Of a stretch of DNA of 64,000 bases, positions 45,721 through 57,342 are shown piece after piece (position 1 is the stretch's first letter; each line of letters starts with the position of its first letter). This stretch comes from Imbricaverruca yamaguchii. Taxonomy: Eukaryota; Arthropoda; Thecostraca; Neoverrucidae. The notes under the pieces are model-generated. The model worked only from the letters and a program-made list of their open reading frames with translations, was not told the DNA's origin and did not search any database. Position numbers and translations under genes: made by a program. Location of the stretch: NCBI GenBank assembly GCA_034440575.1, contig JAOTOL010001507.1, positions 577,501 to 641,500 on the forward strand, read 5' to 3'.

Positions 45721-45884
45721 CCCCCGGGTTTACATCGTCATTCGCCTGCACATCCAAGGTTGCACCGGGACGCCAACAGCTTGCCCTGGGCGCCCCGGTC
45801 TCCGCTCAGCCCCCAGGTTGCGAGTAGTCAGCTACGGTCCCGGGGAGGTCATTGGTCACCCTCAAATGTTTTGTCTCGTGTATA
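45721..45884. other. No recognisable gene
   Basis: Short unique stretch before the microsatellite. Confidence 0.5.
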
Positions 45885-46072
<188 letters not shown>

Positions 46073-46284
46073 TATGTGCATTCTACGTGGCCCCATCCAC
46101 TGCGCCAGTTTCTTATTTACCCTCTCAGACTTTCCACCCTTGTTATCTTGGTGTCCTCATATCGGATGCCACATAAGCCGGCTTAGTTTAACTTTCCCCA
46201 ACGCAGCTTCTCGCAGATGGCGCTTTCCCTCCGCCAAGAACAAAAAGCTGGGACTATCAATCCTGGACCGTGCCGTGGTGCGCT

Positions 46285-46584
46285 CAGCCGAAGGCACGTG
46301 CACCACAGTGCCACTCAGCCGAAGGCACGTGCAGCACAGTGCCACTCAGCCGAAGGCGCATGCAGCACAACACGGTACTCAGCCGAAGGCACGTGCAGCA
46401 CAGTGCCACTCAGCCGAAGGCGCATGCAGCACAACACGGTACTCAGCCGAAGGCACGTGCAGCACAGTGCCACTCAGCCGAAGGCGCATGCAGCATAACA
46501 CGGTACTCAGCCGAAGGCACGTGCAGCACAGCACCACTCAGCCGAAGGCACGTGCAGCACATGACGGCACTCAGCCTAAAGCAC
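46285..46584. repeat. Minisatellite of alternating 31- and 33-bp units, six carrying CACGTG
   Basis: Units start with CAGCCGAAGGC at 46,285, 46,316, 46,347, 46,380, 46,411, 46,444, 46,475, 46,508, 46,539 and (degenerate) 46,572. From unit 2, GCACGTGC units and GCGCATGC units alternate, forming a 64-bp higher-order repeat. CACGTG is present in units 1, 2, 4, 6, 8 and 9. Three frames are open across it but encode only repetitive sequence. Confidence 0.93.
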
Positions 46585-47149
46585 ACCATGTACGTGTCCT
46601 CATGTTGCGCGAGTGAGTTGTGTCCATCCAGCAATACCTACCTTATCTTTTATATTTCAGTTACTCCACATTCATTCGTGACCTTTGTGTTCACCAGAGG
46701 CATCTGCATATGCTTTAGGTGCAACATAATAACAATAAGTGCTAATTTCCAGTGAGGAAACCAGTCTTGCCAGGTGGCACTGATGTGGTAAACAATTGGG
46801 GAAGTTACCTCGAACTGCCCACATACTTCCATACTTACAATGCAAACTAAACTTCTAATTGGATGCAAACAAACTGTTGACAAGTGAGATCGATGTGAGC
46901 TTGGAATGGTGTCCAGTGCGCCTGAAGAGACGGGCGTGTCAACTCCCGACACATTGGGCCGAATTCGACGCACTACAACAGGGAATTTAATTTTACTCTT
47001 GTTTCCTTACGTTTGTTTATTTTGATAGGTTTGGATTACCATCAAGTTATGCTTTTGACTAAATCTCGTATCACGAATTTAGACGTAACCATTTATATTC
47101 GGACTGTTCATAGACCGGAGGTGTCATGGACGAAATTGAACAATAAATT
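46585..47149. other. No recognisable gene
   Basis: Nothing identified. Confidence 0.5.
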
Positions 47150-47640
47150 CAGGAAGTAGTGAATTAAAAGATGAATTAACTTCGAGGGGAAGTGGAGAAT
47201 ATTAGAAAGGAAATCAGAAAGCAAACAACCAGCTAGAACAGCTCATGGAGGAAAATAAGGTTCTGAAAATGCAGATTTCAGAATTGAACTGTGCAGTTGA
47301 CAACACAGAACAATACATGAAAAAGGGACTAACTCATTATAGGTGGTGGAGGATTTTCATCAGCCCCAATGGACACTTTTGTAACTCCAGAAAAAAATAA
47401 GAAGAGTACCAACAAATAATTCACGGGAAGCTAAGTGTGAAACTGTCTGACACGTCACCGTCTGCGCCAAAACAAGCGTGGACTGATAACATTTCAGGAT
47501 TTAGGTGATAGAAATACAGGGTGTGAAGCAAAACTCAACCAAACAGAAGAATACAAAACAAAAATAATTATAGATGAGAGCCTTGCTGCAAAACGGGCAA
47601 AACAAGTACAGGTGCTGGGTGAAATGAACAAATCTGCACA
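47150..47640 (+). pseudogene. Possible LINE ORF1 coiled-coil relic
   Basis: Broken frames give NNQLEQLMEENKVLKMQISE followed by LNCAVDNTEQYMKK, a charged heptad pattern with a trailing NTEQY resembling the coiled coil and following NxExYSRR segment of LINE ORF1 proteins. Stops and frameshifts occur every 50-100 bp. Similar in kind to 7492-7644 on the other strand. Weak call. Confidence 0.3.
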
Positions 47641-48099
47641 CTGAACAAATATACAGGTGTGGAAAAAGAAACAAGTCTATCACACCAAAAATGGCACCAT
47701 CATGGCCAGAAAAACTGGCTGGGAGTACCTCGTGAGATGGGAGTACCTCGATTTTACTGTTTATTTCATGGTGTTAACGTAGTGTTTGTAGTCGTTGAGT
47801 AGGAGGAGGGGCGCTCCAGGGTGCTTGATCTTGGGTGGCGGACATAAAAAACGTTGTCAGACGGGACGTGATTCGCAGACGTCTGGAAAATGTGAAACCA
47901 AATCCGGAAAACACATATATTTCGATTTACTTTAATAGGCTTCATCACTCACGCCAAAGATGGATAAATTCAAGCATCAAAACAATTTTTCGCTGACGAT
48001 ATGTTGCAGTTGACCGCAGATTACTTGTACTGCCCAAACATGGCATCATCTCCCCACTGGTCGAATCTAACCCCTTCCGCTTCACTTTATTTGTTTAAT
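47641..48099. other. No recognisable gene
   Basis: A near-exact TGGGAGTACCTCG repeat occurs at about 47,722 and 47,740. Nothing else identified. Confidence 0.45.
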
Positions 48100-48370
48100 T
48101 GTGCTGGTAATTACGGTAGATAGAGCGCTGGCCTGCAATGTTCTCCACAACTTTGCACGATGGGCTCGAGTCACTTCACGAGCTCGCCACCTTCTGGGGT
48201 GGCCAGTTGGCAACTGGCCAGGCGATGTCTGAGGCGCATACACCAAACGACTCTGCCCCACAATGTGGTACGCTAAACTCCAAATCAAGGTTGGGCTATT
48301 GGACAGGAAGTTCCCCATCGGAAGGTGGGTGCAGGACTAAAGCAAACATCTTGCGTTTAGCACTGATTAT
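48100..48370 (+). mobile_element. Candidate tRNA-derived SINE (tRNA-Cys-like head)
   Basis: GGTAGATAGAGCGCTGGCC resembles tRNA box A and D-arm, CCTGCAATG resembles a GCA anticodon loop, and GGGCTCGAGTC (about 48,163-48,173) resembles box B, at roughly tRNA spacing. The acceptor stem cannot be paired, so it is not a tRNA gene. A unique-looking body follows to about 48,370. Only one copy is visible in the window, so SINE status is inferred from the head alone. Confidence 0.4.
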
Positions 48371-48450
48371 GATTCCCTAAAACTCCTCAACTACAAGTTG
48401 ACAATATATGTACGTATAAGACTAGAACGCAACAGGGACACGACTAAGCA

Positions 48451-48730
48451 TTAATTCGTCTCGTCTCGGGGGGTCTTCAACTGCCCCCTCAGGTTTTTCG
48501 CGGATAGCGGACGAACGGCGCGGGGTAGCGCGCCCAAATTTGGCATACTTTTTCCACATAAATTTGACATACTGATTCGAAATTTTTAGGTCTGGTCATC
48601 TAGGGTGAACGAGTTAGTGAAGGTCAAGTGAGGTCACCTCCAAAAAAAGTTAAACCAGTCGTCACGCTTTAACGGATACAGATATTTTAATGAAACATTC
48701 AGCATTTGCTTATCTTTAGGTGTACAACAA
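48451..48730 (-). mobile_element. Family B fragment B8 fused to a family A copy
   Basis: Starts TTAATTCGTCTCGTCTCGGG (right end of family B, inverted). It has a perfect DR4 at 48,621-48,636 and runs to GGTGTACAACAA, where it passes directly into family A at TTTTTCGTAGATAACTC. No TTAA lies at the join. Confidence 0.85.
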
Positions 48731-50023
48731 CTCCTGTTTTTCGTAGATAACTCAGGATTTTACGGGCTGATATACGTCATTGTTTGTGTACCTGCTTATA
48801 AATGAACGGCACGTTGTTTAAAGTAAGAAAAACGAAAATCGACCGAACATTTTTCGAGTTAGGGGTCGGTAAACTCAAAAAAATTTATTAGCGCCACACC
48901 ACAAATATCGGCGCTGATGCACTTCCCGCATATCGGCAAAACGGAAGTGTTCTTGGCAACACTAGCGACTTGTTTGATGTATATTGTTATGCTACGTCGT
49001 TCCAAAGTCATGTCAGGTTACCGAGGTCAAATCAGCTCAAGTTTATGACAGGCTAACACACGCCCTGGTGTGGTGGATGGCGAAGTCCGCCCACCCCTCC
49101 GATTTTTCGTACACAACTCCATATTGCACTGGCCGATATGCGCCATGTTTTCCGTACCTGCTTAGAAATGACCAGCGCATTGTTTAAATCAAGACAAATT
49201 AAAATCGGCTGAAGCGTTTTTTAAGTTATGGCCCGTTAAAGTGTTTTTTTTTTAATCGCAGCGGCAGACCACAAAAATCTGCGCTGATGCGCTTCCCGTA
49301 TATTGGCAAAAGGGAAGTGTTCTTGACAACACAAGCGGCTTGTTTGATGCATATTGTTATGCTATGTCATTTAAAAGTCATCTTAGGTCCCCGAGGTCAT
49401 CATGACAGGTCAATGGAACCAAACATTGTCAACTGGAATATTGTCATAAATGGAAATGACTGTCATGCGATTGACACCACTTTGCATGTTACTCCCTACA
49501 CATCCTACTGTTTGTCATTGTGCGCTTAAGTGTTTCTATACTTTATTCATGTATTTCACTCCTTTATTTTCGAACCCGATTGTGCCGAGCCGCCCAACCG
49601 GAGCAGTCAGGTGGGCAACCCGGTTCCGGTAACTGGAGCAGGTAATGACCTGGCAAAGTTCTTCTATATGGGTGACCTGAGGTCAAATGGCGGATCTGGC
49701 ACATGCATTACATCATTAGTAATGTCCAAAACATTATTAATGTCAATTTTTTAACATTTAAACAAAATCACAGCGATCCATACCAATGACAAGCCAAGCC
49801 ACGCAAAACCAGAAAATTTTGCTATTTTGACCTCATTTGACATTGAAGATATTGGCCTAAGGTCACGAAATTTGCACACAATATAGTTTACTATCCTTCC
49901 CATCCACCCTGCGAATTTCGTTGCTCTAGCCGTAATGGGAGCCGAGATCTTATGGGGCGGAATTCGCCCCCCCCCCCCCTCCAGTGCGCGTAATTTTCAG
50001 AGGCCCTCCAGGGCGCGTGTTAA
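48731..50023 (+). mobile_element. Family A copy A5, 5' truncated
   Basis: Lacks the left terminal repeat and G-tract. Units a, b and c are otherwise present, ending CCTCCAGGGCGCGTGTTAA at 50,005-50,023. The DR4 sites are each broken by one or more substitutions; the everted TGACCTGAGGTCA survives at 49,673-49,685. Confidence 0.88.
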
Positions 50024-50595
50024 GGGATGCAGATATTGTAATGAAACTTTCAGCGTTTGCTTATCTTCAGGGATGCAACACAACTTACGGGTTGAATTTT
50101 TCTCTTTTTTTCGTTTTTGACTACATACAAATTTTGCGTATTTGCAAAATTTCAGTTCAAATAAAGGATTCTGGCTAAAGTAAGCATTTTTTATTATGGA
50201 AAGTAGACTTCCAATAACGTTTCTCAGCCTGCTCTACCCATCGGAAGAGGAAAATTAAAGAAAACTTGAAAACTCAACAAGAAATTAAATTTCAAAAATG
50301 TAGGTGTTCGATTTTGCTGTCCTTTTCTCATTCCAAATAATTTTTGTTTTATTCATAAGTCCCCAAAATGAACTCCCCAGTGTAAAAAAACATAATGTAA
50401 GTCGTGAAATGTGAAAATCTAACCCCCTTGATGACATCACTTTTAGGGAAAAAAATTGAGGGGGGGAGGGGTGGACCCGGACCCTACTCGTCGAGCGCTT
50501 TCCGCTGACACCTCTTTTATGTTTTAGAGGGGGTTCTTCAACCGCACCCCTGAGACGGGGTATGAGGATTTGACCAGAAAGACGGCGCGGGTTAA
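50020..50595 (-). mobile_element. Family B copy B9, broken at a TTAA
   Basis: Begins TTAAGGGATGCAGATATTG, the internal TTAACGGATACAGATATT position of family B, and ends GACGGCGCGGGTTAA. Its broken edge coincides with the right TTAA of A5, so A5 apparently inserted at this internal TTAA. Confidence 0.85.
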
Positions 50596-52079
50596 TCTAG
50601 GAAAATTCTGGATTAATCGAGAATGGACACGTCGAGGTCAAATTAGATCAAAATATGCAGGTGTGTGCCGATTAATCAGAACGAGAGACTATTCACTTTG
50701 ATTCACAAACATAAAAAAGTTTCGAAGACAATTGAAAGCCGATGCACAGCAGTGAGACTGAATTTGGGGGAATTTCATCATGTTGTCAATTACTTCATTT
50801 GGCCCCCAGCGGGTGCGCTTTGAAAATGAGGGAAACCGAAGGTAGAGATAAGCCGGAGCATTGGCAACTTTTCCGAGTTCAATGGTCTGATGCTGGTTTC
50901 TCTGTTGAAAAAAGTTCGAGTTCAATGGTCTGATGGAATTTCTCCCCGTTGTGCCGCTTTTCATAGACTACAGCTTTGCAACCACTAGCAATGCAGCTGC
51001 TCTGACTAAGTCACCATTCAATGAATGAGTTTGCTATGCATTCATATCCTCAACCGCCCGACCAGCGCACTCGAGAGGACGCTAGTCGCAGGAACCAGGC
51101 GCCCCGGGAAAGATCGATCGGCTCCTATTATGCGCATCCGGCGCTTATCATTGAACCCGGTGAGGGCGGGCTGGCCATCGGCCAAGAAGGGCCACGCTCC
51201 GCCTACCGACCATTTCGAGATATTGACGGAACGCTAAACGTTGGATGGAAAATAGCCCGTTGAACTGGAGTTGCGCGATTGAATTGGTTGGGGTTTATGG
51301 AGCTTCTGTTTAGTGTCGACACTAATGCAAATACACACGAATGGAAAGCGTGGATTAGCTTGAAAAATGAGGTCTCAGTGTATACGAATTGCATGCCAGC
51401 GGATTACCGGCAATACTGTAGAATGCTTACAAAAGCTATGCATCCGTTTCTGATAACTTTAATGTCGAGGTCATCCTACATCGAGGCCATATTTGGTCAG
51501 GGTCATGGTGCAGGCATTGCACCACCCTGGCATTGATATGACAAAATAGAGTGGGGGTTGTACCTCGTCCGGAGCGGATGGACCTCGATGTGCCAGAGGA
51601 GTCTAACGGGGGGGGGGGGGTTGCTGCGAGTGGTTTAAAGCAATGTCAGCGCGGCTGCGGAACTCAATGGTAACATCGAAGTGAAACCTGGCTGCGCTAA
51701 TATCCAAAAGTCCCTGACGGTGGTGATTGTGTGGCGAAGTTTTGGTGTGCGGTTATTTTTTTGGTGTAGCGCGACCCGCTAGCTGCCGACATGAAGTCAG
51801 AAGACGGAAGATGGATACGAACGGTGAGTTGCTGTCTTACCACGCCCCATCCAACCCCCACCCCATTTCAGCGTTCCTCAATACCATATTGCTCTCGGCA
51901 AAAATACGTCCCCCACACTCGTCGCTCCCCCGGCCGTTACCATTGGAGCGGTGGAACGTCGAGTAGCACCGAGTCGCCGCCCTGCCGAGGCGGGCGGAGC
52001 GGAAACTTCGCCAAAAATCTCATCATACAAAATATGTTCGGGGCCCGCGAAGCTAAACATGTTGTCAGCACATTACCCT
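50596..52079. other. No recognisable gene
   Basis: Frames up to 98 codons without family motifs. A short ATG frame at 51,791 runs into GTGAGT, which could be a splice donor, but nothing downstream supports an exon. Confidence 0.4.
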
Positions 52080-52310
52080 TGCGGTAAAAATAAAATGCAG
52101 TTCTCAACTATTCCAACTCATTAAATCGTTTTACTCCAATCTCCCAAATTCGTACGAATCTTTGCTCCTTCTCCAATGGCAGATCCCTACACCACGCATT
52201 CCCACGACTGACAAATAACCAACGCCACATAACAGAACCTGCAGCCGTCGCCGAATACTTCGCCACCCACTACCTTGACATTTCCCCAAGTACACCATAC
52301 TCGTAGCACA
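52080..52310 (+). pseudogene. Possible I/Jockey-type LINE linker fragment
   Basis: One frame reads NGRSLHHAFPRLTNNQRHIT followed by EPAAVAEYFATHYLDISPS, resembling the stretch between endonuclease and RT in I/Jockey-type LINEs (typically xxxIxDPxxIAExFAxxF). No RT follows. The composition resembles the 31-34 kb LINE. Confidence 0.4.
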
Positions 52311-52382
52311 TCACACTTTCCTGCCCAACACCTCTCTTTTTACTATCTATGAACTAAATTTATCTCTCTCCAGAGTAATGAA

Positions 52383-52690
52383 CACAGATATTGTACAGAT
52401 ACAGATGTTTTACAGATATTGTAATGAAACTTACAGCGTTTGCTTATCTTCAGGAATGCAACAAAACGTACAGGTTTTCTTTTTTTCTTTTTTTTTTCGT
52501 TTTTGACTATATATAAATTTTGCGTATTTGCCAAATTGCAGTTCAAATAGAGGATTCTGGCTAAAGTAAGCATTTTGTATTAGGAAAATTGACTACCAAC
52601 AACATTTCTCGGTCTGCTCTACCCATCGGAAAAGGAAAATTAAAGAAAACTTGAAAACTCGAAATTTTGAAACTTCAGAAAATATAATTC
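52383..52690 (-). mobile_element. Family B internal fragment B10
   Basis: TATTGTAATGAAACTTACAG, GCGTTTGCTTATCTTCAGG, AACGTACAGG, TCGGTCTGCTCTACCCATCG and AAATTAAAGAAAACTTGAAA match the family B body inverted. Both termini are absent. Confidence 0.8.
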
Positions 52691-53114
52691 TTCCCAACGA
52701 ACCCAACGAAAATGAACTTCTAAATATTTCATCGCGTAAATTATGGTACCACGGCTATTTGTAAATCTGTTAAGGAAAATCTCAAGCATGCAATGTTCAG
52801 CAACCACTTCCAGCTAAGTATGCAGTTCTCCAGAGGACGATCTACTCCTCACCGAATGACGAGGAAAGCCATGCCAGTGTCTCCCACCGGCCATGCCGGT
52901 GTAGCGTATTACATTTAATATGCATGTAACTTTGGAACAACCAATCGCAATTCGCATGAAAATGTACCAGTTTTCCACATTCTGCATTTTTACCAATGTC
53001 ACCAATGTTACGCATGTAAAATATATATGCGAATATAAACATCGTTATATTATACGTGACAGACACTGCAGCTGCATGCTGTTGAATATGAAAACTCTTT
53101 AAGCACGTGTTTAA
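52691..53114. other. No recognisable gene
   Basis: Nothing identified. Confidence 0.5.
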
Positions 53115-53461
53115 GGTGCGCCCATTTCCGCGAATCGCCTACCTATATTCCTTTGGATGTTTCTTGAGCGATTCGACAGAACACCTTGTGCTTGACATAC
53201 GGCCCTCTGCATATCCTGATGTACTTGAGCTCCAGTAGGGAGTCTGGTCTCTTGCGCGCTATGCCGTTCAGATGACCACATAGAAAGAATATCGGGGGAG
53301 GGCGTAAGCCAGCTGATGCAGATCTTCTTTGTGATTATGCGGCAATCGAAATGTCCTTAAGCCACTTCAGAGGCATTCCTGTAGTGCGCGTGGCTTCGTC
53401 TCCCATTGGTGCAGCCACTGCTGGTGCACACTTGCTACGCTAGGCCATCCAAATTCGTTAA
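53115..53461 (-). pseudogene. Mariner-type transposase, C-terminal half (split by A6)
   Basis: The minus strand reads, with frameshifts, a QQ...H box remnant near 53,420, then FFLCGHLNGIARKRPDSLLE followed by LKYIR (about 53,205-53,290). This matches the FFLWGYLKxxVYxxxPxxLxELKxxI end of Tc1/mariner transposases. The SPDL catalytic box is decayed to RPPPI. Its N-terminal half lies across A6. Confidence 0.72.
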
Positions 53462-54790
53462 CACGCTCCCTGGAGGGCCTCGGAAAATTACGCGCCATGG
53501 AGGGGGAGGATTCCGCCCCCCCCCCCCACTATGATCTCGGCTCCCATTAAGAATGGAGTAACGAAATTCGCAAAGTAGATGGACACGACAATTAACTCTA
53601 TTGTGTGCAACTTTCACGACCTTAGGGCAATATTTTCAAGGTCAAATGAGGTCATATAGCCAAATTTTCCGGTTTTGCGTGGCTTAGTTTGTCATTGTTT
53701 TGGATCGCTGTGATTGTGTCTAAATGCTCCAAAATTGGCATTAATGATGTTTCTGGCATTCCTAATTATGCAATGCATGTGCCAGATCCGCTATTTGACT
53801 TCAGGTAATCTACATAGGAGCACTTTATCAGGTCATTACCTGCTCCAGTTACCGGAACCGGGCTGCCCACCTGACTGCTCCGTTGGGCGGCTCGGCACAA
53901 TTGGCTTCGCAAAGAAAGGAGTGAAATACATTAATACAGTATGGAAACGCTTAGGCACACAGCGACAAACAGTATATTTCCGGATGTATCGGGAGTAACA
54001 TGCAAAGTGATATCAATCGCATGCCAGTCATTTCCATTTATGACAACATTACAGTTGATCAATTTTCGTTAAATTAGCCTGTCATGATGACCTCGGCAAC
54101 CTAACATGACTTTTAAGCGATATAGCATGACAATAAACATCAAACAAGTCGCTAGTGTTGTCAAGAACACTTTATGTGTTCTGGTGATATTACGCCGATT
54201 TATGTGTTCTGGTGATATTACTTTTTAAAAATTTAACGGCCCATAACATGAAAACTTTTCGGCTGATTTTCGTTTTTCTTACTTTAAGCAATGCGCCAGC
54301 CATTTTGAAGCAGGTACGAAAAAAATGGCGTATATCGGCCGGTACAATATGGAGTTGTGTACAAAAAATCGGAGGGGTGGGCTGATTTCGCCCTCTACCC
54401 CTCCAGGGCGTGTTAGCCTCTCATGAACTTGACCTGACTTGACCTCGGTGACCTGACATGACTTTGAAACAATGTAGCATAACAATATACATGAAACATG
54501 TCGCTAGTGTTGCCAAGAACACGTCCCTTTTGCCAATATACTGGAAGCGGGCCAGCGCCGATATTTGTGTTCTGGCGCTGAGAACATTTTTTTTTACTTT
54601 ACCGACCGCCAACTCGAAAAATATTCGATCGATTTTCATTTTTCTTACTTTAAGCAGCGTGCCGTTCATTTCGCAGGAGGTACACAAACAATGACGTATA
54701 TCGGCCGGTAAAATCGGGAGTTACCTACGAAAAACCGGAGGGGTGGGCGGATTTCGCCCCCGCCCCCCCCCACTCCAGGGCGCCTGTTAA
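53458..54790 (-). mobile_element. Family A copy A6, inserted in a mariner-type transposase
   Basis: TTAA at both edges (53,458-53,461 and 54,787-54,790), with TTAACACGCTCCCTGGAGGG on the left. Perfect DR4 sites lie at 53,639-53,654 and 54,430-54,445. Unit b carries a local stutter (TTATGTGTTCTGGTGATATT twice, about 54,172-54,219). Confidence 0.93.
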
Positions 54791-55315
54791 AGGACAGAGT
54801 TGTACCGCGTCAGTGTAATATTTTATGTTTGTTTTACAACTGCGGTCTTCGGAGCCGAACGAGATGATAATTCCCCATCAAATTAGATCAAACTTAGCAG
54901 TAAGCCCAGGCGAGTGGACGTGGTATGCAAGATCTCGTCCTGTGCGGCTTTACCTCAAAATATAGCTCTAATCTGCTAATTCGCCGGACCATTCAGGTGA
55001 ATGTGTGCCTCGTCAAAGAACTAGATGTTGTCGATTGAGTGCTCCGAGAAGGCGCACCTCATCTTCCGCCAGTTGCAAAACTGGACTCGGCCCTCCTGGT
55101 CATCTGCTGTCAGTACCTGACAACTATAAATCCTGTCGGGAGCCAGGCTGAGGTTCTTTTTAGGATACGATGGACTGTGCAATATACCCACGACCTTGAC
55201 TGCCCAAGACGCCAAACCGAAATAATTGGCTCCTGGCGAACCTGGTTCGCAATCGTCTTCACGATCCCGGAAATCAAGATCGTTACTTTTCTTCCCCACT
55301 AGCGCCTGTGATTGC
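54787..55315 (-). pseudogene. Mariner-type transposase, N-terminal half (split by A6)
   Basis: Transposases of the Tc1/mariner superfamily cut and paste DNA with a DDD/E triad. Minus-strand frames read SVWRLGQSRSWVYCTVHRIL (DNA-binding helix-turn-helix region), DDQEGRVQFCNW (near 55,080), FFDEAHIHLNG (around 54,985, containing the first catalytic Asp) and GIIISFGSEDRSCKTNIKYY (near 54,830). Frameshifts and stops are frequent. Family A copy A6 interrupts it at TTAA. The FxDEAHFxLNG signature is common in arthropod genomes. Confidence 0.75.
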
Positions 55316-57301
55316 GGTGAATTGTCCAGAAGACCAGACACTTTTCAGTTAACCCTCACAATGAGGAGTGTTGAATCATCCTCACCTGATATTTGAAATA
55401 TATCTTGTGATCCGCTCATGCTATCGCTATATTTTTCACATGTCATCAGATTCTTCACTTGCACACATGGGAAAATTGTTTTCTAAGCTCTCGCAATATC
55501 GCAGCCATTACCGATAACAACCAGGTCGCAATCTCGTCTCATTACTGCTTCTAAATATGTGTAGATACATTTATCGTAAGCAAACCATGTAAGCTAGTCA
55601 AACGTGCTTTATGTGTGTTTTTAAAATGATGAAACGAAATGTAAAACTACAAAATGGGACCTCGGGTCAGACCATAGGTCAAGTCAAGGAATCAACTTCA
55701 CAATAAATGTTTTCTTGCGCACTGCTGTACCGCTATTCAATATTTTTTTTATCACGCAGAATGTGTCCTGATGCATTATATTTCCTATTGGCGTACCAAG
55801 TTCGAAGTCAGTATCTGGTCAGGGTCACGTCATATACCTAGTTTACATAGACTGCGACAATTCGAATTTTCAACTTACACAATTTAACGTCGTATTTGTC
55901 GTTCCATAAAACACGCTTGTCATACGATATGTAAAATCGAATACATCGCTAGCCGAAATCCTTTGCCAAATAATGATTAGGTAATGTGAATGGATTTCGT
56001 TTGGACTTTCACTAAAAAAACGTACGATACAACTATGAATTATCTTCCCGAGGAGTACAGTAAAATATAGAAAATAAACAGCCGGAGATGTCCCCGCGAA
56101 CCCCGCCTTCCACAACTAAACGTAACATACACCATAACGTACGAATCCTTTACCGTGAATATTTTTCACTCCACATCCATATTCACTTAACGTAAATATG
56201 GATTTCCTCACAAAATACACTTGCCTTAAAAGTGGTGCAAATGTCCTCTATTGTTATACACAATACGCTCATTACCCCCCCCAACGAGAAACATCTCCGT
56301 GTCGTAATGTTGGTTTTGATTCAAGTATTACCTACTTCCTAATGGACAAGGAAAATTAATGGAGGGAAGTTAATGTTCAAGTGAGGTTGGGGCTGGTGCG
56401 ATATCAATTACTTCGTGCTAGATAGGCATCGAAAGAGGCATCGCAATGTAAGCACGAGTTCATTTCTAGAGGTCAATTGGAGGTAATTTGAGCATAAAAT
56501 GTTATAGGTCATCCTCATATTCTTAAACACAACAATAATTAACTGCATTTAAATTTTCAAAGTTATCACATGAGCCAGAAATGAAGCAAATATTGGATAA
56601 TAGAAGGTATTGTGATAGTTCAGGAAGTATGTGCATTTTATAGAATACTTTACCTTAACCTAACTTAGCCTGCCTGGTAAATCATCCTACGCCCCATACA
56701 ACGACATCATGATGCTGACTGAACCCCAGAAGTACACGAACCAGATGAACGCCGCTGCAACCGCGAGCAATGCCCTCCAAAGGCATCTCTGGCACTTGGC
56801 GGAAGACTTGGTCGGCCTTTCCCTGTTGGACGACTGGGTTCCAGAGTTCCAGACAAGATGAAGACCGACTGCGTGTCTCGGATGAAGATTGAAAATCCGA
56901 CCGAAGATCATCCACGCCGGAAAAACATCGAAGACACACAGGACATCCGCCTTGATGCCATCTTCACCAAAATGTCGCATCGTGTTTTCGATGTCCTGAA
57001 GAAATCCGCTCATTCACATAACGCGCCCAAATCGTTACCCAAAACATAGATATCAATTGTGTATATTTCGCCGATCTGACCTTCCAAACATACCGTACTG
57101 AAAATGGCTTAGATTAAGCCGAAACGTCGATAAGATACAGAGCTGACCTATGTGTCAATTGCAATCTTGACCAGCATGCACTACGACGAAATACTACACA
57201 AGTACAACGAGCAGACAAGGAAGATAATAGGGTCAATTGAATCCACAAGCAAGGAGATCACCAACCCTGAACTCGCGGTCATATTCAACGAAAGAAAGAT
57301 A
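55316..57301. other. No recognisable gene
   Basis: The 56,687-57,013 region is open on both strands, and its plus strand reads YTNQMNAAATASNALQRHLW, which looks protein-like but matches no family I can name. GCCGAAACGTCG at 57,117-57,128 is a short motif I could not assign. Confidence 0.35.
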
Positions 57302-57342
57302 CAAATAAATAAATAAATATATATATATATATATATATATAT
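57302..57342. repeat. (TAAA)n(TA)n microsatellite
   Basis: AAATAAATAAATAAAT followed by alternating AT. Confidence 0.9.

Noticed and set aside
47690..47760. Chromodomain-like ARKTGWEYLVRWEYLDFT
   Set aside because: The resemblance comes from a short direct repeat (TGGGAGTACCTCG twice) and there is no surrounding domain or open frame.
51791..51826. Possible first exon MKSEDGRWIRT ending at GTGAGT
   Set aside because: Eleven codons and a common donor sequence are not enough; no downstream exon recognised.
57110..57140. GCCGAAACGTCG as part of a hammerhead ribozyme
   Set aside because: No CTGATGA core and no pairing stems at the right distance could be found.
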